Of a DNA stretch of 64,000 nt, positions 10,764 to 20,940 are shown piece after piece (position 1 is the first letter of the stretch; each line of letters begins with the position of its first letter). The translations under genes and the position numbers were made by a program. This DNA is from Sesamum alatum (Eukaryota; Streptophyta; Magnoliopsida; Lamiales; Pedaliaceae): positions 11,667,864 to 11,731,863 of the forward strand of contig JACGWO010000008.1 of the NCBI GenBank assembly GCA_034509735.1, read 5' to 3'. Under the pieces are notes generated by a model, which worked only from the letters and a program-made list of their open reading frames with translations, was not told the DNA's origin and made no database searches.

Positions 10764-12108
10764 GGGAAATTTTTTTTTAGTACACTAACTTGGCTCTCGT
10801 TCAATTTTAATACACTAATTTTGGTAATTATCATATTTTATATATTATGTTGCAATTTTACTTCAATTAAGTCCAATTGACCGGAATTTGCTGACGTGGC
10901 CAATTTTTGCTTATGTGTCCGGCGAAATTAACCACGTCAGCACATGACGTGGCCGGCGACTGACGTGGCAGGATGACTTGGATGTACTTTCTTCCATAAG
11001 GATGAATTTTAGTACACTACCTTTAGTATGGTTTAATTTTAGTCCAATAACTTTGAATGAGGTGAAATTTAAGTCCCCTGTCATTGTGTCTAGGGGTTGT
11101 CACTGCCCATTTATATTTATATTATAAAAAAAATTAAATATAAGTGTACCGCTGAAAACGGTACACTTATATATTTATGACTGATCGCTAGTTGCGAGCT
11201 GCACTCACGACCAGTCCTCAAATTTTTTTAAATTTGTTAATTCTTTATAATTATTAGTTAAATTTAAAATAATAATTATTAATACTTAATTAGATATAAT
11301 TAATTAATAATAATTTGATAATTATTAATATAGCTATTAAATTAATTAATTAGAGAATAATAAATTTAATAATATAGTTATTAATATTAATTAATTTGAT
11401 ATATATATTAATTATTGAAAATTTGATAATACAGTTGTTAATCATAATTTAAAAAATAGATAATTATATATTTTATAATTATTAATAATTTGATAATATA
11501 TTTGTTAATTATTTATAATTATTAATAGAGTTGATATTATTATAGCCGATATCTTTTTCTTTTCACACTTATCAGTTCAGTTGGATCATCTATTTTTTAA
11601 ATTATGATTAACAACTATATTATCGAATTTCTAACAATTAATTTATATCAAATTAATTAATATTAACAACTATATTATCAAATTAATTAAAATTATCTTA
11701 ATAATATTACATTCCGTACGAAAAAAATAAAAATATTATATCATTATTATAATTATTATTCTGTACTTAAATTTAACCTCATTCAAAGTTATTGGACTAA
11801 AATTAAACCATGCTAAAGTTAGTGTACTAAAATTCATCCTTATGAAAGAAAATACATCCAAGTCATCCCGCCATGTCAGCCGCCTGCCACATCATGCGCT
11901 GACGTGGTTAATTTTGCCGGACACATCAGCAAAAATTGGCAACGTCAGCAAATTCCGGTCAATTGACCGAAAAATTGGAACAAAAACCCTCAATTGGACT
12001 TAATTGAAGCAAAATTGCAACATAATGTATAAAATGTGATAATTACCAAAGTTAGTGTACTAAAATTGAACGAGAGCCAAGTTACTGTACTAAAAACAAT
12101 TTTTTCCC
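10764..12108. mobile_element. TIR element (MULE-type), perfect 9-bp TSD
   Basis: Inverted repeats of ~300 bp (10764-11090 and 11765-12108) carry 'agtacactaacttggctctcg' and 'ggacttaattgaagcaaaattgcaac' blocks. It starts GGGAAATTT and ends ..ATTTTTTCCC. The flanks are a perfect 9-bp direct repeat AAAAAATAT (10755-10763 and 12109-12117), though this is low-complexity. The AT-rich core encodes nothing. Its ends match those of the virus-carrying element at 13310-18155. Confidence 0.75.
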
Positions 12109-12117
12109 AAAAAATAT

Positions 12118-13300
12118 ATATCTAATTTAAATTGATAAACTGTAAATTAATGAAGTTATTTGAGCACTTTACTAAGTGAAAAAAGGAACGGTGTTTGATT
12201 GATTTGGAAAATTATAATTTTCATCCCCTAATTACGTACGAGGCTTGTATATTTGAAATTCATTTAAACAATGAAGGCCTATAATTTGCTTTTTTAAATG
12301 ACACATTATATAAGGATATTTGTTGTCAGAAATCACCAATTTGACACGAAAAACTCACGTGCGTGCATGTCAAATAAAGGTTGCAATTGAGGACATTTTT
12401 CACGAAGAATAATAAAAACAAGGATAAGAAATGAAACAAAAAAAAATATTGTGATCATATATATATATATATATATTATAATATATAAGAACTAAATTTA
12501 CTATTACTATAATTGTATTGTCTATGAAATTAAAGTGTGGTAAACAATTATATTATTATTAATCATGATTAATTAAATATTGTTGCAAAAAATTTGATTA
12601 TCCACCATGGAAGATATGGTCATGGCAAATATTTTTGCCATGACTTTTAGTCATGATAAATGTTTTAGCTACACTCAAAAAACTACAGTCAACAATCGTT
12701 GCGTGACTATGGTCAATGACTATTTTACTGTGGCTATTTATTTTTTAATCACGACAATTACTATGGTTAAATATTAGATTTCTTCTAGTAATATACTTTA
12801 TTAACCGTCAACACGCTTTTGATGTTTTGTGGTCTGTCAATTTTTGAATTATTAAGTTGATGTTATTAATTTATATTTTTCTTTCGCATCTCAACTTCCA
12901 CATTCATTTTTCTTCTCTCCATTTTTTTATTGATTTCTCAAAATTATTTTTATATTATTTATTCATCTAATTAATATATTGTTTAGAATAACAATTATTT
13001 TTTGAAATAGTAATTAATTTTTAAATTTAAAATAAATTGTCCACACACATTTGAGGTAACACGTGTGCTACATATACCAGAGCTCGTTTGGTTCTTGAGA
13101 TAAGATTAGGCGTGATGCAATTGTGTGAGACAGGAAATAGAATGATAATTAATCTCATCTTACATAATGTGTTGTTTGATTTGATGTATTGTATGTAGGA
13201 TATATCTCATGTGATAACATAATATAGTATTCGATTGATGAATTATAAAGTGTGATTAAATATAAAAAAGACTATTAGGGTATCCTCTTTTAAGTTATTT
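12118..13300. other. No gene; CACTA-like subterminal motifs
   Basis: AT-rich with a (TA)n run near 12455-12475. Around 12600-12790 there are repeated 'gtcatggcaaat / gccatgac / gtcatgataaat' motifs like those near 29770-29890, suggesting a fragment of a non-autonomous CACTA element. No terminal CACTA was found here. Confidence 0.4.
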
Positions 13301-13559
13301 ATATTTTTAGGGGAAAAGAAAAGTTTCATACACTAACTTTGTCCCCAATTAATTTTGATCCATTAACTTTGACAATATTAGTTTTGGTCCATTATCTTTC
13401 AATTTTGCTGAGATTCAGTACATTGGCCCTATTTATGACCATTTTGCCCTTTTGATGATAAAACCACAATTAGTCCTTCTTCATGCTTTCAGAGTGGCCC
13501 AACATGCTTTTGAAATGAAATTAAGCCTCTATAAATTCATACCTTGTTTGATCGCCTTG

Positions 13560-13690
13560 CCGCCGAGTATTCCAAGTCCTCAGTTTTACGGATTTCTTCC
13601 AACCACACTACCGCAGTAGATGGTTCGGGATCTTGGGCTCCTTCAGCAGCAAACAACACAGCCCTATTTCGTTTCCTACCTTAGGGCGTA
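13560..13690 (-). other. Short coding-like stretch at the viral end
   Basis: On the minus strand an open frame of ~43 codons (containing AVLFAAEGAQDPEP) runs to the edge of the viral segment, where TIR-element sequence begins. It lies in what should be the viral leader. No family was recognised; it could be a leader ORF or unrelated filler at the junction. Confidence 0.3.
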
Positions 13691-13753
13691 AAGTATTCCA
13701 ATAATAGAGACCTAATAAAATTTTGGGTAAACAAATTGAACAGAAGCCTATAA

Positions 13754-13795
13754 TTTATTGAAGAAACACTTGGAATATTACATAGATATTTTATT
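13754..13795 (-). terminator. Viral poly(A) signals
   Basis: Two AATAAA hexamers on the minus strand (13790-13795 and 13754-13759), about 180-220 nt downstream of the TATA-like box. Caulimovirids place the poly(A) signal shortly after the transcription start, so the spacing fits. Confidence 0.45.
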
Positions 13796-13966
13796 CCTCT
13801 ATCGGAGGAGAAAAACTATTTAGCCTCTCATGTAGAAGAGGACTTGACTAGTTGGGGATAACCCCATACACTAGATAACCTAACACTAGAAAATTTAAAG
13901 ATACGATTTTATTTTTCTGAAGAGTTGGAGAAGTATTCTGATGTCCTCCATCTGCTTCCTAGATTT

Positions 13967-13980
13967 CTATTTTTAATAGC
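13967..13980 (-). promoter_or_regulatory. TATA-like box of the viral promoter
   Basis: Minus-strand CTATTAAAAATAG, 270 nt downstream of the transactivator stop, where the pregenomic-RNA promoter sits in this family. A TGACG motif occurs ~60 bp upstream ('gtgacgacatcgac', ~14020-14033), as in as-1 type elements. This is judged from position and motif only. Confidence 0.4.
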
Positions 13981-14249
13981 CCGCGGACTTCAAACCCGGA
14001 CTTCATTCTTGCTTTGGATGTCGATGTCGTCACTGCGTTTGTCACCCATTTTGTCTTTCTACTTTCTAGCTGTGGTCATTATGGCTTGTCAAGCCATGTG
14101 TTTTCTAGCTAGTGCTTCCTGTCCTGTCTGACTGTAGGCTTTTTGTTGTTTTCTGCCGATAGTCTTCTCCTTGCCTTTTTATATTTTGAGATTTTTACCT
14201 CTTTTTGTAAAAATCCTTTCTTTTATCCTTTTCTGATTTTGGTTCGGGT

Positions 14250-15509
14250 TTATTTTGGGTTACCCGAATCCTTGTCCCTGAACAGGGGCTTTTCTTGTTT
14301 TTCACAGCAAGGGCATACATGGTTATGCCATTGCCCAACGTGCATCATGTTGCAGGCTTTCTTTCTTGTGGCCTCTGTCACTGGTAGCTTGTTTTCCCAA
14401 ATAAGGATTCGTTTCTTCTCAAACAAGCTCTCTGCGAACTCTGTGCTTCTTCCCGTCATGGAGTTCAACAAGAATGATCCATTTAATTTATTAGAGGATA
14501 CTTTAAATGGATACTTGACTTTATCCATCTCTGTGAGACAGACCCAATAACCCCAAGCTCTTCTGGTGGATATGTCATCCTCACTAAGGGAAGATACCAG
14601 GGGAGCTTCTCTTGTGGCAGCTTTCACTTTGTTAAATGCTGCCATGTCAGGTCTCTGTAATTTGATGAAATGGAATGCTGGATGAGACCCTTTTTCTGCA
14701 ATTTCTGGAGTTGTGGAAATGAACTTGAACTCCAAAACATCTCCTTGTTTAAGGTGGGGATTGTTTTGCCATGCATCATAGACCGCCCCACTGATCCATT
14801 CCGAAAGCTTTGAGATTTCCGGAAAGTTTGGTGACATAGTATGAACTGAAGCAAGGGCTCCAAAATCATACCACTCTCGTACCTCTTCTGGTTTAGACCC
14901 TTCGAGCATCCAGATTCTATTATATCTTTCGGATGTGTCTACGATGGTCTTGCCTGGGCTTATGCCTTTACGGGAAACAAGTTTTTCCCATGACCTCTGA
15001 TAATCCTGCCAAGCGGAAAGAGAAGATAAAGCTTCGTTAGTATTAACCTTAGAGGTGTCCGTCATCGGCCTAAGGTTAATCTCTTCCTCTTTAACCCCAG
15101 AGGTGCTGGGTTGACTTGAATTATCAGGAGTTTGCACTTCCTGTAATTCAACTCTTGCCTTTCCACTAGAGTCTAGCGATGGTCTCGTGCAAGCTGTACT
15201 TAAATCTGCCGCTACAGGTTTAGAGCTATGTTCTCTAATTGCAGGTTTAGAGCCCTGCTCTTTTAACTCTCAGGCTATCACCGAAGATGACGCCTTTCGA
15301 ATTGGTTCCAGTAAGTCGTCCCATAACGAGCTTGTAGCAAGTTTGGTACTCCTGATGGCGGTCTAGGCAGTGTCTAGATCAACTTGTTGAACTTGGCTAA
15401 CTATCTGGGCTTTAACCGTTAGCTGTCCAAATCTCTTATGAATCTTCTCAAAGTTCTCCCTGAGGTGCCTGAGTCTGATGATGACGGAGTCTGCTTCAGC
15501 TACCTCCAT
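14250..15509 (-). pseudogene. Caulimovirid transactivator/viroplasmin-like gene, two stops
   Basis: Counterpart of the translational transactivator/inclusion-body protein, which in related viruses lets ribosomes reinitiate on polycistronic RNA and forms cytoplasmic virus factories. Seen: a frame from ATG at 15509 to 14250 (~419 codons), interrupted by in-frame TAG at 15365-15363 and TGA at 15272-15270; the longest open part begins at 15137 (295 codons). The N-terminal part is charged and helix-prone. The middle has the conserved-looking block around VREWYDFGAL. The C-terminus ends in a His/Cys cluster (WHNHVCPCCEK) like the zinc-finger end of these proteins. The gene follows the coat region directly, with only a stop and two codons between. 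Assignment rests on pattern, position and the terminal Cys motif. Confidence 0.6.
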
Positions 15510-15515
15510 CTCTTG

Positions 15516-17160
15516 TCAAGAAATTTTGTAGATCATGTGATGTTTCCTTTGGTTCAGTCCTATCTGGTTGAGGACTTTTCTGATCCCTCCAATCCTAAAA
15601 CTGTCGTATGGGCTGAGATTAGAGTCTTGTCTCATGATTCTTTCCATTGTTTTGTTTGACACCGTCATCTTTGGAAAGAATCCTAATAGGCTGTCTGAGG
15701 TTTGAAGCCTATCTCCTTCGTTGTAATTACTCTTATTCGGTTGAAGATCCATCGAATCACTTTCTATTTCTTCCTCGTAGATGCTTTCATCTGAGGGAAG
15801 ATCCTCGAATTGATAGATTGGTACCAAATCGCCGTAGTAGATTGTATCTAGGATGTCGTTTGTGGCTTCAAATTGGCGTAATTCACCACGTTTCACGGCC
15901 AATCTGGGGAGATATGTCCTTTTGCTCCCCACGTCCAACAGTTGCAATCCTTAAAAACTTTCATTGGCTCGGGTATGGGCTCGTCTGAAAGTTCTCCGTG
16001 TAGGGGTTCATCCTGTGGATTTCGCCTCTGATCGCCTAGATCCTTGGGATGAAGCCCTTGTTGGTCCTGTTCTCTGTCTAGATTTGTATGATGTGGCTTT
16101 TGATTTGAACCACCATAATCTTCTTCTGAAAGAGGATTTTCTGGAACTCCTAGAATAAGAGTCACCATCTTGCTTTCTCCTCTTCTTTTGCTCACTTGAT
16201 TCTCCTATAATAGTAGGAAAATCATTGTTATCAGAAGAGAGAGGGGTTCTTTTGATTTTACCTCTCAGTCTCTTCATGTTTTTTTGGACGGATGTTTGGT
16301 AACACCAATCCTTCAATTTGTCTTTAAGGAAAGACATCCTCCTTGCAACTGAATCTAGTTGACCTCAAGGTACTTTGTATGATTGTATCAACATTTCCCT
16401 CCATAGACTGCAGATTTTTGCAAAGAACATTGGGGCAGCTACTTTGGTTGTTAGCCCACTCTGGAAGAAGTATTTGTGGAACCAGTAGATATATTCATCT
16501 ACTGCACAGATACTTCTTAATTCGAGGCCAAAGAGAGCTTGTGCGTACTCCCTAGCCTTTTATGTTCTACTTCCTTCGAAGTATCCATTTCTGATGAAAT
16601 GAATCTTGATTAACCTTCCGAGTCTATCCGTGATTGCACTTTTAGACTCTCTTTCAAGGATGCATGCTTTCGTCTCTTCTGGGGTATTATCCCATCCGAT
16701 ATTTACCGATCCTTCCAAGCTTAACTCCAAAAGCTTTATGAAGTTATCCTTGTCAAGTTCCAACGTAGTTGCTGCAATTTTCATGGCTGCAACCCATTCA
16801 TCTATCAGCTTCTCGATGTTTCGAAAGTCGATAACATCCAGGTTGAGAATAGTGCCATATGGATGTAAGGGTTGGAGCATGGGCCTTGCCCATGGTGTGT
16901 TTTCAGGCACTCGTCTTGGATTCCTTCCTGGGTTTTCTCGCAATCTTGTCCCTACAAAAGTAGGGTAGCATTGGTGAAAATCTATACCTTCTCTCATTGG
17001 ATGATCCTGGAAGGATCATTTGAGCCTGTTCTTCCCTCCGGCGGTGGTAAGCTAGAGCGACCACATTTGTTTGGATGTTGACTAAATCCACAATCCCTAG
17101 TTGGGAGAAGGATTTAGCTAACTCTTGTAGATCTGATAGATCCACTCTTGATATCTCCAT
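15516..17160 (-). pseudogene. Caulimovirid coat-protein (gag-like) region, frameshifted
   Basis: Remnant of the capsid protein. Its start at 17160 overlaps the stop of the upstream ORF (TAATG). The open pieces are 17160-16903, 16997-16560, 16337-16008, 16195-15893 and 15947-15516, so frame changes occur near 16,990, between 16,560 and 16,340, near 16,150-16,010 and near 15,895. Coat features in order: a capsid-like helical part (16997-16560), a strongly basic stretch (16337-16008), a zinc knuckle at ~15946-15896 (CNCWTWGAKGHISPDWP, where two of the expected cysteines are Trp), and an acidic tail rich in D/E (15830-15740). That basic-knuckle-acidic order is characteristic of the family. The final part (to 15516) was not recognised and could hold the scar of the missing polymerase region. 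Confidence 0.6.
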
Positions 17161-17429
17161 TAGTTTATGGATTTGATGATCTCGATGATTTGTTCTTCTT
17201 GTGTCTTTGGCTTTGAGATCTCCTTCGCCTTTACCTTCTGATTTAGGAAAGATACCGGTCCAAGGGCGTCCCTGATGCGCTCTTGATGAGATCTGGATGT
17301 CTCAGGGGTGTTCCTTTTATTTCTTTTCAGATCTGTGACCTTAGCCTTTAGATCTGTAAGATCTTTCTGTAGATCTGGTAGGATCTTTAAGATCTTATCC
17401 ATCTTTTGGTTCAAGAGGTCTATTTTCAT
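17160..17429 (-). CDS. Viral coiled-coil protein (virion-associated-like)
   Basis: An 89-codon intact frame. The first ~40 residues form a leucine/isoleucine heptad pattern (MDKILKILPDLQKDL...), then a basic stretch and a hydrophilic tail. Position upstream of the coat gene, small size and N-terminal coiled coil match virion-associated proteins (ORF2/ORF III types) of caulimovirids, which form oligomers and bind the particle and DNA. The stop codon overlaps the next start as TAATG, suggesting coupled translation. Pattern-based call. Confidence 0.45.
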   Translation of the reverse strand: MKIDLLNQKMDKILKILPDLQKDLTDLKAKVTDLKRNKRNTPETSRSHQERIRDALGPVSFLNQKVKAKEISKPKTQEEQIIEIIKSIN

Positions 17430-17560
17430 AGGTATATGGATTAACCTATGTCCATAGTCTTGAACGGTCTTTTTGGACCTCCCTAAGGTCTTGAGAGTAC
17501 TTTGAGGCTTCCGGTTCGAGTTCCTTCCAATCAGTTCCTTTAATCATTATTTCTAGAACC

Positions 17561-17845
17561 TTATTTTTTCAGGAATCTACCTGTTCCGAATCTCCTGGCT
17601 GGGATTGTTCCATGGATCTCAGCTCCCTGGAGACGTCTCACAACATTTGCTGGTAGCGCCTCTTGGACATGGCGATTTCTGTGCCATTCCTCTCTTTCTT
17701 CCTCTGGAAGAAGTGATGGATCGACCAACCTTGGACTGTTGGCGATAGTTCTAAGAATTTCCATAAGAAATTCTATTTTCTGTATTTTCAGAATCTGAAA
17801 ATATTCCCTGTTTTCAATGTTACTCGAACTTTCGTTCGGTCTCAT
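17561..17845 (-). CDS. First small viral ORF after the primer site
   Basis: A 94-codon intact frame starting 74 nt downstream of the tRNA primer site, where badna- and tungro-like viruses carry their ORF1. It is hydrophilic, with an acidic middle (LPEEEREEW) and an Arg-rich end. No specific family was recognised, so function is unknown. Confidence 0.4.
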   Translation of the reverse strand: MRPNESSSNIENREYFQILKIQKIEFLMEILRTIANSPRLVDPSLLPEEEREEWHRNRHVQEALPANVVRRLQGAEIHGTIPARRFGTGRFLKK

Positions 17846-17918
17846 ACTTTTGAAGATCTCGTCCGTTAGGGATAAAATATCAATATGTAATATAAATCAA
17901 CATTTCTTCAATAAATCT

Positions 17919-17932
17919 AGGCTTTGATACCA
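17919..17932 (-). promoter_or_regulatory. tRNA-Met primer-binding site
   Basis: Minus strand TGGTATCAAAGCCT, the complement of the 3' end of initiator tRNA-Met with one or two mismatches. Caulimovirids and many Copia elements prime minus-strand DNA synthesis here. Only ~13 nt separate it from the end of the viral segment. Confidence 0.7.
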
Positions 17933-18341
17933 TTCTGGGTGAGCATGGGAATTTTTGGAATTTTTTATGCAAAACCAATTTTAAGGACTAAAATTGCTCA
18001 AAAAAGGATGTAAAGGGGTAAAATTGTCCAATATTCGACCAGAGGACCCGATTTACGCAATTTTGAAAGTTATTGGACTGAATCAAAAATTGAGAAACTT
18101 AATGGACTAAAATTGAACGAGAACCAAGTTAGTGTACTAAAAAAATCTTTTCCCCATATTTTTATATTTTAGCTTGTGAATGATTACAAAAAGTAAAAAA
18201 ATAAGAACTCAAAATTATTTGTTGAAATACAATTGCTTAAATTAAAATTAATATGTTGAATATTTTCTTTCTTTTTTTGTATATTTATTTTAACTAGAAG
18301 TTCAAAATACGCATTCAATTTAGTAATTAATTAAAAGGGTA

Positions 18342-18740
18342 AATTACAGCTACCTCCACTGAGGTTTGGCATAATTATGAATACCTTCTCGTTGTTTAAG
18401 AAATTATAAATACCCTGTGATTTTAACGGCTGTCTAACAACTAGCTCAATGCGTTAGTCTCTGTTAAGTTTTTCACCCATTCTTTTATAGTGAACTGACC
18501 AAAAATGCCCTTGTGCATTATATATTCAAAATTATTTGTTATTTAATTTTTTTTTGAATTTCTTTTACGAACTAAGTGGATATTTTTCTTATATTTCATC
18601 TCATCTGTTTTTTTAAATAATTTTTCATTTTTTTAGAAGAAAAAAGAATAAAATACAATTAGGGTAAAATTAACAATTTCAGGTCTCCATTCAAGGATTA
18701 TACAAATTTATCAAACATTAGGGGGCTATTCGTAATTAAA
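18342..18740. repeat. Foldback repeat (gggtaaattac family)
   Basis: The left arm 'gggtaaattacagctacctcc..gaggtttggcataatta' and right arm (~18655-18740) are approximate inverted copies. The related sequence occurs near 5615-5710 and, inverted, 7940-8075. Ends and TSD are unclear. Confidence 0.5.
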
Positions 18741-18944
18741 AAACCTCAAGGGAGTTTATTTTTTCTTAATTTATTATTTTATTATTATAACTTGAAATAT
18801 ATATTTTTAATCATGCAATATGTAATTCTTAAGTTACAAAAAAGTAAAGTTAAAAAAGTTAAAAAGTCTTTTTAATTACATGCATTTAAATGGGGGGAGG
18901 GTAAACAAGGAAAACAAAATTTAATAGTGGTTTATAATAAGGGA

Positions 18945-19200
18945 TAATTACATTTACACCGCCTAATCTATTATCTTTTTATACAAATCATTCATTCTTT
19001 TTGAATAATTATACATACACCCATCAAAAATATCAATATTATTTACACAAACCATCCCTGTTTTTTAAAAAATTACATATACACCCCACAAAAACGTCAA
19101 TATCATTACACAAACCACCCCTACTTTTTGAATGTCACGGGTGGTTTCTGTAATTATGCAAAAGGCTGAGGTGGTTTATATTTAACTAATTTTTTTTTTT
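18945..19200. repeat. Short internally repeated AT-rich block
   Basis: Three approximate repeats of 'aattacat..acacc(c).caaaaa.(a/g)tcaatat(t)a...acacaaaccacccct' in a row. Possibly half of a foldback element. No gene. Confidence 0.4.
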
Positions 19201-19399
19201 CTCTTTCTCTTGCTTCAAATATTTTATTTTGACAATCATTTATTTTCTATCACAATTATTTTCATAGCATCATTTTCTCTTAACATGTGTTTTTTCTCTA
19301 TCATATTTCAACATTATATTTACTTAATGTTATTTATGGAAAAAACAATCGAAGAAATATATACAACAAGAATAATTAGTAAATTTATAAATTTTAAAT

Positions 19400-20925
19400 A
19401 TTTTGGGGGTGAGCAGGAGCATGAACTGACCTACATTAACGGAAATGTAGTTGTCATTGTCACAACCTGATGTGAGATGTAGTGCATTAATTAATACCGT
19501 GATCATAATATATTTATTTGGATAAAATTTATTTTAATCGTGATATTTAATTTTTAACTTTAAAATGGTCTTCATGTTCAACATACTTCAAACTAGTTCT
19601 TTCAGTAGGTGATTTTTCTGTATTACTCTTATGTAATATTTTCTTTTCTATAAAATAATATTTTCGACCCTCACTTTTTCATTTTCAACTTATAATTTGG
19701 TCCCTCACACAAATTTAGAAAAAATATAACAATTTTAATTAGAAGAATTTGCTGTTAAACAATTATTTAGATAATAATTTGATCAATTACATATAAATAT
19801 AATTATTTTTAATTTGTTCAAGTTTTCAAAATAAGGAACACAATAAATAAATTAGAGAAAAAAAGTTTAAATAAAAATATATAGCAAAATATATATAAAA
19901 AAAAAAGTCTTCTGAAATAGAGCACAAATAACAAACTGAATATGTTAGTTAAATGTTGAAGAATGGGGTATAATTTCAAAAGTTTGTCTGTTAAAAAACA
20001 AAAATTGCTCAGGTTTTTATTTAAACTTTTCTCTCAAAGTTTATTCAAGTGTTTTTCTTTGTTTGAAAATTGCAAAAAGTTCATTATATTTGCAAACGTT
20101 ATGTTTATATGTCATTGATCAAGTTATTGTTTAAATAATTGTAAATTGTAAATAGTTCTTATTAAAAACAGTTATAATTTTCGAATTTATATGTAAGGAA
20201 CTAAATTGCGGCTGAAAATAAAAAGTGAGGGCTTAAGATGATTTTTTGTATAAAGATTAATGTTTATAAAGGCAATATAGAAAAATCACCCATCCAAAAG
20301 ACTAATTTTAAAGTGCTATTAAAGTTGAACTCATCTATCGGGGATTAAAATAAATTTTACCCATATTTATTTATTTCTTGCAATTTGTCACAAGCCAGGG
20401 TCGCAATTGTATACTTCATTTCACAAAACATGAAAGCTTATCTGAGAAATATGTATAAAAATAATACGCAAAATCTGTTTATAAAAGAATATGGAAAATA
20501 TATTGGTAGATATATTTCTTTTTACTAGTGTGTAATCCACTATATCATTTAATATATTCAAATTCAAAAGTTGCTTCAATATTCAAACCAATAATCACGT
20601 TCAAACGAGACAAATTAACTAGTACAGTAATAGACATACCCACATTCGTATGATTCGAATTTACAATCTTTTAATTGTGATACCTCAATTTTAGCAATCG
20701 AGCAAGGTCACATAAAATTGCCTGATACCTACATCGGAAGAAGAATAGTTACAATATTCAATATTGAATAGCTTTATAGATCTGATTAAATTGAATGAGA
20801 ATGAATGTCGTGTACAACTTTTAATAAATTTACATATATATGTAAAGTAATTTGTTTTTACATGTCGCTCAGTTACTATCTTTACTTATCTATTAAATCA
20901 GATCTAACTGAATTTTGTAAATCTT
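19400..20925. repeat. Interspersed repeat, copy 1
   Basis: About 1.5 kb that is closely similar, in the same orientation, to 33432-35159 plus 40922-41010. It contains an internal foldback element (~19518-20360, ends 'ggataaaatttattttaat..') and a tRNA-like segment on the minus strand (20636-20722). Its 3' part reads 'gttactatctttacttatctattaaatc'. No protein is encoded. The repeat class is not identified. Confidence 0.65.
20636..20722 (-). repeat. tRNA-derived relic in repeat copy 1
   Basis: On the minus strand an A-box-like TTGCTCGATTGC is followed ~40 nt later by ATTCGAATC, a B-box-like T-arm. In copy 2 (34971-35044) the A box is better (TTGCTCAATTGG) and the B box worse. This fits a tRNA pseudogene or SINE head inside the repeat. 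Confidence 0.4.
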
Positions 20926-20940
20926 CTTTGGTTGGAGAGT

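Larger units (their letters stand above)
13556..17945 (-). other. Endogenous caulimovirid (pararetrovirus) fragment
   Basis: Old, broken viral DNA in the plant genome. Order on the minus strand: tRNA-Met primer site (17919-17932), two small ORFs, a coat-protein-like region, a transactivator-like gene, then a promoter/poly(A) region and part of the leader. Protease, reverse transcriptase and RNase H, normally between coat protein and transactivator, are not seen, nor is a movement protein. Several frameshifts and stops break the genes. The copy is opened at the primer site. The genus was not determined: the small-ORF layout recalls badna/tungro-like viruses, whereas the transactivator-like gene recalls caulimovirus-type genera. 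Confidence 0.75.
13310..18155. mobile_element. 4.8-kb TIR element (MULE-type) enclosing a viral fragment
   Basis: The left arm (13310-~13480) and right arm (~17985-18155) are inverted and share 'cactaactt', 'ccattaa', 'ccaataactttcaa' and 'attttaccc' blocks at moderate identity. It starts GGGGAAAAG and ends CTTTTCCCC. The flanks are a perfect 9-bp direct repeat ATATTTTTA (13301-13309 and 18156-18164), the target-site length of Mutator-like elements. The ends match the 10764-12108 element. Between the arms lies ~4.4 kb of caulimovirid-derived sequence on the minus strand and no transposase. Whether the virus inserted before or after the last transposition cannot be read from one copy. Confidence 0.7.

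Noticed and set aside
14143..14550. Plus-strand frames of 68-135 codons opposite the viral genes (13.9-16.9 kb)
   Set aside because: They are antisense shadows of the minus-strand viral ORFs, which carry the recognisable motifs.
13560..15300. Reverse transcriptase in the caulimovirid segment
   Set aside because: No YXDD-type or RNase H motif was found in any minus-strand frame between the coat and transactivator regions or downstream.
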